From NCBI RefSeq assembly GCF_000815465.1, contig NZ_JSWE01000096.1:159850-223849 (forward strand): a DNA stretch of 64,000 nucleotides. Direction: 5' to 3'. The stretch is from Candidatus Jidaibacter acanthamoeba. GTDB lineage: Bacteria > Pseudomonadota > Alphaproteobacteria > Rickettsiales > Midichloriaceae. Numbering within the stretch: the stretch's first letter is position 1; each line of letters begins with the position of its first letter. A program made the translations under genes and the position numbers. This document shows positions 25,916 to 34,514 of the stretch, in pieces. The notes beneath the pieces were generated by a model. That model searched no databases. It was not told the DNA's origin and saw only the letters and a program-made list of their open reading frames with translations.

Positions 25916-28027
25916 TTAAAAAGTATCTTGGTTAAGTACATTATTATCAATGTTTACTTGTAATAGGAAGTCTTTTTGAAATGCGGCTCTGTTAGAATCA
26001 GTTGCCATTAAAACTATAGTTTTATCAGGGATCAGGTCTTCAAGCACGGTGACTGCCTCAAAATTATCCGCCCAAGAATATCTTGCTTTATCTTCTTCAG
26101 CTGAAGCAGGATTGATTTCCAATAACTCAACTCCTGATACAGTTTCACCGCTTTCTACGCCGCCTAATTTAGAAGCGCTTACATATTTCAGTTTAATCCA
26201 GTATTTTTCCGCTGTTTTAGCAAAATTTCTCTCAAACATTCTTTCGAGAACAAGTAAGCCCCCATTGCTCAAGAATGTCATCCCTGAAACTCCATATCCA
26301 GGAGAGCTTTGATAATTAAACTCTTTAAGATTATTTAAAGTATTATAATCACTATTTACTGACCATAAATAGGCTTCATGCATGCTGTTGTTTTCATCTT
26401 GTTTATTTCTGCCGTATTCACTAACAGCAAGTGCAATACCTTGTTGTGAAATACCGAAAGCTTCTATGCCCTCATTTTTAGGTAAGGTTTTAATATTATC
26501 AGGATAGGCAAAACTTTGCTTTTTAGCGCCATTCTCAAAATCACAGCCTTTATAAACACTAAAATTTTCAATATTCAAACCTTCATGTGAAACAATACAA
26601 TCACCCTTATAAAAGGTAACTTCTTCAATATCTCTAAGATTGTGAGGTAAAAATTTACCGTTTTCATCTTTGAAGTTACCAATTACGGAATCCTTAAATC
26701 CTGTGATTATTTCACCTTCTAATATAGGTTGAGCTTTTATATAAGCCCCGCGATCGGAAATAAGTATTAATTTCCCGTCACCATCAACCGTTGCCCCGGA
26801 AAACTCACCAAACCATTTCTCTTCACTACTAAACAAGGAAGCTTTTTGAGCATAGCCGTGTAAAACATTATTCTTAACTATCTTTACTCCTTCTTTTAAC
26901 GCTCTTGCACCTAAATGAGTATAGAGGTGATATTCATTAATATCACTTAAGGTAAAGTTAAAACTTGTTTCATTTTTGATATCTTGTTTATTTAGCCTTA
27001 AAAATTTCCCGACATACGGTAAAAAACGGGAAGCCATCTGTTGAGCGCTTTCTAAAGCCTGCACCGGCCTATCCCAAAGCTGGCTTAATAATTTATAAGG
27101 GCTGTATATTGCCGGTTCTACTATCCATTCCTGTAAGTGTTGAAAGCTTGGAATATAGTTATATTCACTCGGTGCGGTCATTTTATCTCCTATAGTCGTT
27201 ATTATGTTTTCTGCATGATGAATTATTGAGGTCTTATCTTGCCGTAAATCACTGAAATTTTCATAAATTTGGTGGGTAGCAGTTACAACCAGAGCTAGGG
27301 TTAAAGGCGCAGCAACCAAATTAACCCCGGGAGTAGCAGCTACTGCATACAAGGCAGGTATAACCGTTGAACTGAAAAGATTCACCATAAAAGCGGATGC
27401 GGCTCCTTCTATTGTACCCTTAATTAATGCTGTGCCGAAATTAGGTAACAATCTATACAGCTCTTCACATATAAGCTCGCCTGCTTCTTTATAATTCTGC
27501 TCTAAAAAATTTTCTTTGGCTGCTGAGATCGTATTCCAATTAACATCATTTATAATTACGCGGCTTATTTCGGAAATTATACCGGCAGGTATTTCAATTG
27601 CATATACTTGAGTATCGGCCGATAATATTCTATCGGTCACTCCGGTATCTGTGTTATATTTTGCGGCATATTCATAAGTAAAACCGTAATAGGAACCGGT
27701 ATGTAAAAAACTTTTAGTACCAATATTTTTAATTGCTCCAAAAATTATTCCTCCTGTAAGCGGCATCTTTAAAAATTCCTTCGCAATATAACGTCCGGTA
27801 TAGCTTAATACGGCGCTTGGTACATGAGAAGCTAATGCATCCTTAGCTAAAAACTCTTTCGATTCGGTAACATCACTGCACAATCCTTTAATAAACCAAT
27901 TGGAATCGGTAATATTTCCGCAAGTGTTATATTGTAGGCTATTAAGGAAATTGGTACCCATGCCGATTAGAATTTCAAAGGCAATCGTATCGGAAATTTT
28001 TTCGGCTAATATTTGTGGTATGCTCAT
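25916..28027 (-). CDS. Hydrophobic N-terminal domain fused to an esterase-like/phytase beta-propeller domain
   Basis: This protein of about 703 residues has two parts. The first half (to about residue 370) is hydrophobic and helical with several membrane-like stretches, and I do not recognise it. The second half resembles the 'esterase-like activity of phytase' family: F-S-G-A-T-V-D-G-D-G-K-L-I-L-I-S-D-R-G, then D-I-E-E-V-T-F, G-I-E-A-F-G, G-V-S-G-M-T-F, L-V-L-E-R near the middle and a closing M-A-T-D-S-N-R-A-A-F-Q. The first start in the frame is TTG at 28105; the ATG at 28027 is preferred. A membrane-tethered or translocated phosphatase/esterase is possible. Confidence 0.7.
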   Translation of the reverse strand: MSIPQILAEKISDTIAFEILIGMGTNFLNSLQYNTCGNITDSNWFIKGLCSDVTESKEFLAKDALASHVPSAVLSYTGRYIAKEFLKMPLTGGIIFGAIKNIGTKSFLHTGSYYGFTYEYAAKYNTDTGVTDRILSADTQVYAIEIPAGIISEISRVIINDVNWNTISAAKENFLEQNYKEAGELICEELYRLLPNFGTALIKGTIEGAASAFMVNLFSSTVIPALYAVAATPGVNLVAAPLTLALVVTATHQIYENFSDLRQDKTSIIHHAENIITTIGDKMTAPSEYNYIPSFQHLQEWIVEPAIYSPYKLLSQLWDRPVQALESAQQMASRFLPYVGKFLRLNKQDIKNETSFNFTLSDINEYHLYTHLGARALKEGVKIVKNNVLHGYAQKASLFSSEEKWFGEFSGATVDGDGKLILISDRGAYIKAQPILEGEIITGFKDSVIGNFKDENGKFLPHNLRDIEEVTFYKGDCIVSHEGLNIENFSVYKGCDFENGAKKQSFAYPDNIKTLPKNEGIEAFGISQQGIALAVSEYGRNKQDENNSMHEAYLWSVNSDYNTLNNLKEFNYQSSPGYGVSGMTFLSNGGLLVLERMFERNFAKTAEKYWIKLKYVSASKLGGVESGETVSGVELLEINPASAEEDKARYSWADNFEAVTVLEDLIPDKTIVLMATDSNRAAFQKDFLLQVNIDNNVLNQDTF

Positions 28028-28222
28028 AATAATATATAATAAGTTGGTAGTTTGTCGGCACAATGAGATAATAAACAGTTCAAAGCAACCAACAATTGCG
28101 CACAATTATACCATTAAATCTATTTAAATAAACTAAAAGAATGTCTATATTTAACTATAAACATTACTATTTAAATAGCTTAATGAAGAAAATGTTATGT
28201 TTTATTAAATATTATTTATTTT

Positions 28223-28960
28223 TTATGAATGTTTTCTCGGTATATAATGATGTAACAAATTCCCATTTTCTTTAAGCCAAATATCAGCTTCCTTACATCT
28301 TGGGTTTACTTCCGCTAATAAGCTCCAAAAACGCTGATTATGACTCATCTCAAGTAAATGACATAACTCATGTGCAACAACCGACTCAATTACGAAAAGC
28401 GGAGCGAATGCAAGCCTCCATGAAAATGATATTCTTCCTCTTGAAGAACAACTGCCCCATCTGCCGCTCTGATCCCTTAAAGATATATTAGCATATTGAG
28501 TTCCAAGTTTTTCGCAAATCTCATCTGCATAAATATAAATCTTTTCTTTTAATAATGCGGAAAGATGTTTTTTGACTTTATTTAAGGAATTATTATCAAT
28601 TTTAGAGACTAGGATTTTACTATCTTCAATTTGAATCTTCTTTGAAGTAGTATAGGTGGCTTGAATAGTATGAGGTATACCGAAAACCATTACTTCATTA
28701 CCTACCGGACAAGTAGATTGAAACTTCTTTAAATTTTCTCTAATCCATTCTTCTTCAGTCATTAAGAAGTTATGCGCATGTTTAATGTTTACCGATATCG
28801 GAGTGATAAGGCGTACTCCTCTAAGACCGACATGAATTCTAAGCTTTTTGGCGCGTGCGCTTTGTCTTAGTTTTACTTGTATGACATCAGAACCATTGAT
28901 TAATTCAATCGTTTTTATTTGATTTGCAACTATGGGGGTAGTTATATTCTTTTTCTTCAT
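28223..28960 (-). CDS. YgjP-type zinc metallopeptidase (M48-like, DUF45)
   Basis: This 245-residue protein is of the YgjP/SprT-like family. The zinc motif is V-A-H197-E198-L-C-H201, with the third ligand H207 in M-S-H-N-Q-R-F-W. It is preceded by the family's R-W-G-S-C-S-S-R-G-R-I-S-F-S-W-R-L block. These intracellular peptidases are widespread in bacteria, but their substrates are poorly known. The gene stands alone on the minus strand. Confidence 0.9.
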   Translation of the reverse strand: MKKKNITTPIVANQIKTIELINGSDVIQVKLRQSARAKKLRIHVGLRGVRLITPISVNIKHAHNFLMTEEEWIRENLKKFQSTCPVGNEVMVFGIPHTIQATYTTSKKIQIEDSKILVSKIDNNSLNKVKKHLSALLKEKIYIYADEICEKLGTQYANISLRDQSGRWGSCSSRGRISFSWRLAFAPLFVIESVVAHELCHLLEMSHNQRFWSLLAEVNPRCKEADIWLKENGNLLHHYIPRKHS

Positions 28961-29258
28961 TTTTATTTGGGGTTAGTTAATTTATAAAAAGCGGTTTTAA
29001 AAGCAATACAATTTGTGGTAGAGGGCAAAATTAAGTAATTCAAATATATTTTTAAACCGACAAAAAATCATTTTAATAAGCATTACAATTTTATTAAGAA
29101 TAGGTGTAAGTTAAAATCCTCATACATAGCTCTGGCACAAACTTATATCTTCTTATTGAGCATTCTTCAATTAGCAAATATAATAAGCTTTTAAAATATA
29201 TAGCTAACTGTTGCACTTAGTTAACTATAATATAAACGGTGTATAATTTGGGTAAAAA
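28961..29258. other. AT-rich intergenic region between divergent genes
   Basis: This 298-base gap must hold two divergent promoters, for the metallopeptidase and the GrpB-GNAT fusion. No repeat, RNA gene or riboswitch is recognised. Confidence 0.35.
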
Positions 29259-30218
29259 ATGGAAAGAAAGCGGAGAAAAGTAGAGGTTGTGGCTTATAAA
29301 GAGGAGTGGAAGAAGATATTTCATGAAGAAGCAACAAATATCAGAGAATTAATGGGTGAACTTATAACGGATATTTATCATATCGGCTCTACGAGCATTT
29401 CTAATATAAAAGCTAAACCGATCATTGATATAATGCCGATAGTTAAAGATATTACTCAAGTAGATGCTTTTAATATGAAAATGGAAGCCTTAGGTTATAA
29501 AGCTTACGGAGAATATGGGCTAACGGGGAGGAGATACTTTGCTAAATTTTCAGATTGGGATGAAAACATCAGGTTTGCACATGTGCACTTTTACCAGACA
29601 GATAACCCGGGAGTAGAGCAGCATTTATTATTTAAAGATTACTTACTTTCTCATCTGAAAGATGCTCTTGAGTACTCTGAGCTTAAAGAAAGCTTATCAG
29701 AAAAATATCCTAATGACATTGATAGGTATATGGTAGGAAAGGATTTATTCATTAAGCAAATCTTAAGTAAAGCGGGTTTTGCTCGCACATACTTGCGTGA
29801 AGTAAAGACGGATAATGAATGGGAGCAATATCATATTATCCGCGAAGCCGAGCTTTTTAAAAATCCTGATAATAAATATGATAGAATGCATCCGAGCTTA
29901 AGCGACTCAAATAATTTGCATTATGTATTTTATAAGGGAGCCGATATAATCGGAGTTATTCAAATAGAGCAATTGACTTCTGAGAAAGTTGCTTTTCGAA
30001 ATATAGCAATAAAAGGAAATTTTAAGAACCGTGGTTTCGGTAGTGACCTGATAAAACAGGCTGAAAGAATTGCAAAAAATAAAGGCTATAAATTAATTTT
30101 ACTTCATGCCGCCAAGGAGGCTTATAACTTTTATAAGAGAAACGGATTTAGTGAGATGGAGTTTAAAGAAGAGGTTGAGTTTAACTTGGAATGTATTGAT
30201 ATGGGCAAAAAGATATAA
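29259..30218 (+). CDS. GrpB-family / GNAT acetyltransferase fusion protein
   Basis: This 319-residue protein joins two domains. Residues 5-165 are GrpB-like (UPF0157, nucleotidyltransferase fold), with Y-K-E-E-W, H-I-G-S-T-S-I, K-P-I-I-D-I-M and later H-V-H-F-Y motifs. Residues about 175-315 are a GNAT acetyltransferase, with the acetyl-CoA loop in F-K-N-R-G-F-G-S-D-L-I and the closing A-Y-N-F-Y-K-R-N-G-F. GrpB-GNAT fusions occur in other bacteria, but the substrates are unknown. Transfer from a free-living bacterium is possible. It converges with the Nudix gene. Confidence 0.87.
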   Translation: MERKRRKVEVVAYKEEWKKIFHEEATNIRELMGELITDIYHIGSTSISNIKAKPIIDIMPIVKDITQVDAFNMKMEALGYKAYGEYGLTGRRYFAKFSDWDENIRFAHVHFYQTDNPGVEQHLLFKDYLLSHLKDALEYSELKESLSEKYPNDIDRYMVGKDLFIKQILSKAGFARTYLREVKTDNEWEQYHIIREAELFKNPDNKYDRMHPSLSDSNNLHYVFYKGADIIGVIQIEQLTSEKVAFRNIAIKGNFKNRGFGSDLIKQAERIAKNKGYKLILLHAAKEAYNFYKRNGFSEMEFKEEVEFNLECIDMGKKI

Positions 30219-30241
30219 ACTTTACAGTGTTAGTGCTAATA

Positions 30242-30970
30242 CTATTTAGCAGACTTATTATCATCAATAATATCTTGCAAAGTATGTTTAAACTTTTTAT
30301 CCTTTAACATTTCGGCTAGAAACGAACGAAGTTTAATACATATGCTGTTGCCTTCGATATCATGCACATCTACACAACTTTCTTTACTATAATTGTTTAA
30401 AAGATCTTCGGCTTTTATCCACATGAAGTCATCTTTCTCTTTGTGAGTTGAAATATTTGAGTTATTACGATTATTAATTAAAGTATCTTTCTTAGTATAA
30501 AATGGCGCTTCAACAAAGTTTATCATTACTTCACGATTAACTGATCTTTGATAACAAGCTTTGCCGTTCTCAAGAATATATTCACTGTCAAGCCTATAGG
30601 TTCCTGCCGTCTCTTCCTCTAATTCTCGTATACTTCCCTCTAAAAAAGACTCTGAACTTTTATTAGGTTTTAATTCAACACTTCCACTGAATTCCGAATA
30701 TTTACCTGAGGATACGGGGTCATTAACATCTTGTTTTTCTCTACCGATTAGAATATAAGCTTTACCTTTAGAATATGTGTATAACATGACTCCTGCGGTC
30801 GCTTTCGGGCGCCCGTCTTTTTTAAACATTTTAGGTTTTGAATGCAATATCCTCTCCTTTGAAGCTGTATCATAAGAGCAGCGAAATAACGGATCACTTT
30901 GAGTTGCAAAAGCAAAGTTGTTATTAACAAGTATAATATAACATAGAAAGAGTCTAATTAGTATATACAT
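30242..30970 (-). CDS. Exported Nudix-hydrolase-like protein
   Basis: This 242-residue protein starts with a clear signal peptide (hydrophobic residues 4-22, then F-A-F-A-T). A Nudix-like domain follows: A-G-V-M-L-Y and G-R-E-K-Q, then a Nudix box read as G-S-V-E, S-S-E-S-F-L-E-G-S-I-R-E-L-E-E-E-T-A-G. The box has one or two extra residues in its first half, but the R-E-L-x-E-E core is intact. Most Nudix enzymes act in the cytoplasm on nucleotide derivatives, so an exported one could act in the periplasm or in a host cell. The start is the ATG at 30970. Confidence 0.78.
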   Translation of the reverse strand: MYILIRLFLCYIILVNNNFAFATQSDPLFRCSYDTASKERILHSKPKMFKKDGRPKATAGVMLYTYSKGKAYILIGREKQDVNDPVSSGKYSEFSGSVELKPNKSSESFLEGSIRELEEETAGTYRLDSEYILENGKACYQRSVNREVMINFVEAPFYTKKDTLINNRNNSNISTHKEKDDFMWIKAEDLLNNYSKESCVDVHDIEGNSICIKLRSFLAEMLKDKKFKHTLQDIIDDNKSAK

Positions 30971-31040
30971 TTTATTTAAATAACCAATAGCTGCAATTAA
31001 AAAAATATATACTAAAAGTTATTTAAATAAAACTTTATCT

Positions 31041-32345
31041 TTATACGTCAGAATTAGCTTTTTTATTTATACGTTCAGTTTTTTTAGCAGTAGAAGCTTT
31101 TTGCGAGGCTTTAGAAGAAGGCTTTTCACTTTCATAAATTATAAACGGCTTAGAATTATTTTTTATAACTTCTTCAGTGATGATGACCTCTTTAACACCT
31201 TCAGCACCCGGAACTTCATACATAAGTTCTAGAAGAGTATCTTCCATTATTGCTCTTAAGCCGCGTGCACCGGTTTTTCTTTTAATTGCCTTATTAGCTA
31301 TTTCTTCTAAAGCTTTTTCTTCAAATTTAAGATTAATTTTCTCCATTTCAAAAAGCTTAATATATTGCTTAACTAAAGCATTTTTAGGCTTAGTTAAAAT
31401 TTCAATAAGCGCTTCTTTATTTAGATCATTAATAGTTGCGATCACCGGAAGTCTTCCGACAAACTCAGGTATTAAACCATATTTCAACAAGTCTTCAGGT
31501 TCAACTTTGGTGAGTAATTCTCCGACATTTAGGTCTTCAGGATTTTTTACATCAGCACCAAAACCGATAGCAGAAGTTTTACCTCTTGCGGCAATCACTT
31601 TTTCTAAACCATCAAATGCACCGCTACAGATAAAGAGAATATTAGTAGTATCAACTTGTAAAAATTCCTGTTGAGGATGCTTTCTGCCGCCTTGAGGCGG
31701 AACTGCTGCAATAGTACCTTCCAGAAGTTTTAATAATGCCTGCTGCACCCCTTCGCCTGAAACATCTCGGGTGATGGAAGGACTATCTGATTTTCTGGAA
31801 ATTTTATCAATTTCATCAATATAGACTATTCCTCTTTGTGCTCTCTCCACATTATAATCAGCAGCTTGTAATAACCTTAAAATGATATTTTCAACATCTT
31901 CACCAACATAACCCGCTTCGGTCAACGTTGTTGCATCAGCTACAGCAAAAGGAACATCAAGAATTTTAGCTAAGGTTTGCGCAAGTAAAGTTTTACCGCA
32001 ACCTGTAGGCCCAATAAGAAGAATGTTAGATTTAGAAATCTCAACATCATTGCTTGCACCTAAGTTGGAAAGTCTTTTGTAGTGATTATGAACAGCAACG
32101 GAAAGAATCTTTTTAGCTCGTTCTTGGCCGATAACATAGTCATCCAATGTGACTTTAATATTCTTGGGCTTAGGTAATTCATTACCTTGAGCAATTGTAT
32201 TTCTGCTGTCTTCTTTAACAATATCCATACATAATTCAACACACTCATTGCAGATAAATACAGTAGGCCCCGCAATAAGTTTTCTTACTTCATGTTGGCT
32301 TTTCCCGCAAAATGAACAATATAATGTATTTTTTATTTCAGTCAT
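31041..32345 (-). CDS. clpX: ATP-dependent Clp protease ATP-binding subunit ClpX
   Basis: This 434-residue AAA+ unfoldase feeds proteins to ClpP. It has the N-terminal zinc-binding domain with C10, C13, C32 and C35, the Walker A G-P-T-G-C-G-K-T and Walker B motif, the pore loop G-Y-V-G-E-D and the arginine-finger region G-A-R-G-L-R-A. The start overlaps the clpP stop by 4 bases, so the two are translationally coupled. The C-terminus has an extra basic, Ser/Lys-rich tail. It is third in the tig-clpP-clpX operon. Confidence 0.97.
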   Translation of the reverse strand: MTEIKNTLYCSFCGKSQHEVRKLIAGPTVFICNECVELCMDIVKEDSRNTIAQGNELPKPKNIKVTLDDYVIGQERAKKILSVAVHNHYKRLSNLGASNDVEISKSNILLIGPTGCGKTLLAQTLAKILDVPFAVADATTLTEAGYVGEDVENIILRLLQAADYNVERAQRGIVYIDEIDKISRKSDSPSITRDVSGEGVQQALLKLLEGTIAAVPPQGGRKHPQQEFLQVDTTNILFICSGAFDGLEKVIAARGKTSAIGFGADVKNPEDLNVGELLTKVEPEDLLKYGLIPEFVGRLPVIATINDLNKEALIEILTKPKNALVKQYIKLFEMEKINLKFEEKALEEIANKAIKRKTGARGLRAIMEDTLLELMYEVPGAEGVKEVIITEEVIKNNSKPFIIYESEKPSSKASQKASTAKKTERINKKANSDV

Positions 32346-33028
32346 GATTCCCTATCCCCCGATTTTATTTCTTCTCCTGACGAATCTTTTAGTGCCGCTC
32401 TTTCAGAAAGAATTTCATCTATTAAACCAAATTCTTTAGATTCCAATGGAGACATAAAATTATCACGCTCCATACTACTTTTTATTCTACTTATATCTTG
32501 ACCGGTGTGTCTAGCATAAAGTTTATGAAGCATCTCTTTTGTTTTTAAAATCTCTTTAGCATGTATTTCAAAGTCAGTTGCTTGCCCTTGGAAACCGCCT
32601 AAAGGTTGATGTATCATTATTCGTGAATTAGGAAGGGAATATCTCATTCCAGGCTCTCCGCCGGTAAGTAGAACCGAACCCATTGAGCATGCCTGTCCGA
32701 AACAAAGGGTAGCTACTTTAGGTTTTATGTATTGCATGGTATCGTAGATTGACATACCCGAAGTCACAACGCCGCCCGGGGAATTAATATACATAGATAC
32801 TTTTTTATCAGGGTTCTCGGATTCAAGAAAGAGAAGCTGTGCAACGATAAGTGAGGCCATATTATCTTCAACTTGACCTTGCACGAAAACAATACGCTCC
32901 TTAAGTAAGCGTGAAAATATATCGTATGCTCTTTCACCCCTGGAAGTCTGCTCGACGACCATTGGTACTAAGCCCATGTTAATACTATCTTCAATTAAGT
33001 TATTAAACTTCTTTCCCATAAATCCCAT
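32342..33028 (-). CDS. clpP: ATP-dependent Clp protease proteolytic subunit ClpP
   Basis: This 228-residue serine peptidase has its catalytic triad at S115 (G-Q-A-C-S-M-G-S), H140 (M-I-H-Q-P) and D189, spaced exactly as in the family. The mature core starts near V-P-M-V-V-E-Q-T. The first ATG (33028) has an AAGGG ribosome site 4 bases upstream, so the 17 residues before the core are probably a propeptide; ATG at 32977 is the alternative. It lies between tig and clpX. Confidence 0.97.
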   Translation of the reverse strand: MGFMGKKFNNLIEDSINMGLVPMVVEQTSRGERAYDIFSRLLKERIVFVQGQVEDNMASLIVAQLLFLESENPDKKVSMYINSPGGVVTSGMSIYDTMQYIKPKVATLCFGQACSMGSVLLTGGEPGMRYSLPNSRIMIHQPLGGFQGQATDFEIHAKEILKTKEMLHKLYARHTGQDISRIKSSMERDNFMSPLESKEFGLIDEILSERAALKDSSGEEIKSGDRES

Positions 33029-33051
33029 AGAACCCTTAGTAATAATATATA

Positions 33052-34389
33052 TTAGTTTGCAGCTGTTAAATCCTTAGCATAATTTTCGAAAAACTCTTGA
33101 GAAGAGATCATCTTTTTATTAGTCTTAACTTTTGTTAAGATGAAATCAACAGCTTTTTCTTCAAGTAATGGACCTTTTAAACGTTCAAGATTTTCTTTCT
33201 TACTGTAGAAGTCAATTACCAACTTCTCTTGACCTGGTCTTTGCATTGCTTCCGCATAAACTGCCTGCTGTAAATCACGCTCTTCAACATTAATATTGTT
33301 GTTTTTCGCTGTTTCTGCAAGTAATATGCCGAGTCTTACTCTTCTTGCCGCAATTTTCTTATACTCATCTTCAAGCTCATCAAGCGGCTTGTTAAAGTTT
33401 TCTGGATTTTTTTCATGCTGTTTCTTAATTTCATTCCACATCATTTCAAAATCAAGTTTAAACATGCCTTCCGGAACTTCAAAGTTATATTTGCCGTCAA
33501 TAGCATCAAATAAAAGCTTTTTAGTTCTTAGCCTTGCAACGCCTTCAAAGTCGGCTTTGATTTTTTGCTTAATCATTTCATTGAGTTTTTCTAAAGATTC
33601 TAAGCCTAGTTTTTTAGCAAATTCGTCATCGATATTATCAACCGCTTCCGGAGTTAATACCTCATTTACTTTAACTTCAAACGTAGCTGCTTTTCCAGCT
33701 AAAGCTTTGCTTGTATAGTCAGCAGGGAAGGTCACGTTAACATCTTTAGTATCACCTTTTTTAACACCGATTAACTGATCTTCAAAGCCGGGGATAAATT
33801 GATTAGAACCCAACTCAAGTCTGATACCTTCGCCTTTACCGCCTTCAAACTCTTCGCCTTCGACTTTGCCGATAAAGTCAATCATTACGGCGTCGCCTTT
33901 TTTAGCAGCATAAGAATCTTCGGCAGCTTCAAAGTTTTTAAAATTTTTCAAAATATCTTCATGTGCTTTTTTAAGATCTTCATCGGTAACTTCAATATCA
34001 AGTGTTTCGATTTCCAACTCATCCCAATTTACTGTAGGAACTTCAGGGAAGATCTCTACTTTAGCTTCAAAAACTAAATTTGACTTATCATCAAAAGATT
34101 TAACTTCCACATAAGGCTGAAGTGCAGGTCTAATATTATTTTTTGAGAAATGATCGCGTAATGCTTCATCAATAACTGTTTCAATAGTTTTGCTAAGTAC
34201 TTGTTCTCCAATTCTTTTTCTTACGATCGGGAGCGGAACTTTTCCGTCTCTAAAGCCGGCCATTTTAAATGTCTTTGCTTGTTCTTCAATTTCTTTTTCT
34301 ACTTTATCTAAAATCGGTTTTGCCGGAAGCGAAAAACTAAACTTCCTATTAAGTCCGTTACTTTCTAAGGTTTCAATTGATGTAGGCAT
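33052..34389 (-). CDS. tig: Trigger factor
   Basis: This 445-residue ribosome-associated chaperone and prolyl isomerase has the N-terminal ribosome-binding motif G-F-R-D-G-K-V-P (usual form G-F-R-x-G-K-x-P), an FKBP-like domain (about residues 155-245) and a long helical C-terminal chaperone domain. Full length for the family. It is the first gene of the tig-clpP-clpX operon, with clpP 23 bases downstream. Confidence 0.96.
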   Translation of the reverse strand: MPTSIETLESNGLNRKFSFSLPAKPILDKVEKEIEEQAKTFKMAGFRDGKVPLPIVRKRIGEQVLSKTIETVIDEALRDHFSKNNIRPALQPYVEVKSFDDKSNLVFEAKVEIFPEVPTVNWDELEIETLDIEVTDEDLKKAHEDILKNFKNFEAAEDSYAAKKGDAVMIDFIGKVEGEEFEGGKGEGIRLELGSNQFIPGFEDQLIGVKKGDTKDVNVTFPADYTSKALAGKAATFEVKVNEVLTPEAVDNIDDEFAKKLGLESLEKLNEMIKQKIKADFEGVARLRTKKLLFDAIDGKYNFEVPEGMFKLDFEMMWNEIKKQHEKNPENFNKPLDELEDEYKKIAARRVRLGILLAETAKNNNINVEERDLQQAVYAEAMQRPGQEKLVIDFYSKKENLERLKGPLLEEKAVDFILTKVKTNKKMISSQEFFENYAKDLTAAN

Positions 34390-34514
34390 TATTGTATCTC
34401 TTTAATATGTTAACACTAATGTTGTTTATCTAAAATTAACTATCATAAGATAGTGCTTTTTATTTGATTGTAAACTATATATTTTAAACGCTAAAGCAAA
34501 ACTTAAGGGGCTTG

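Noticed and set aside
33296-33718. Plus-strand open frame opposite tig
   Set aside because: It is a Ser/Phe-rich antisense frame created by the codon use of tig; there is no ribosome site or domain.
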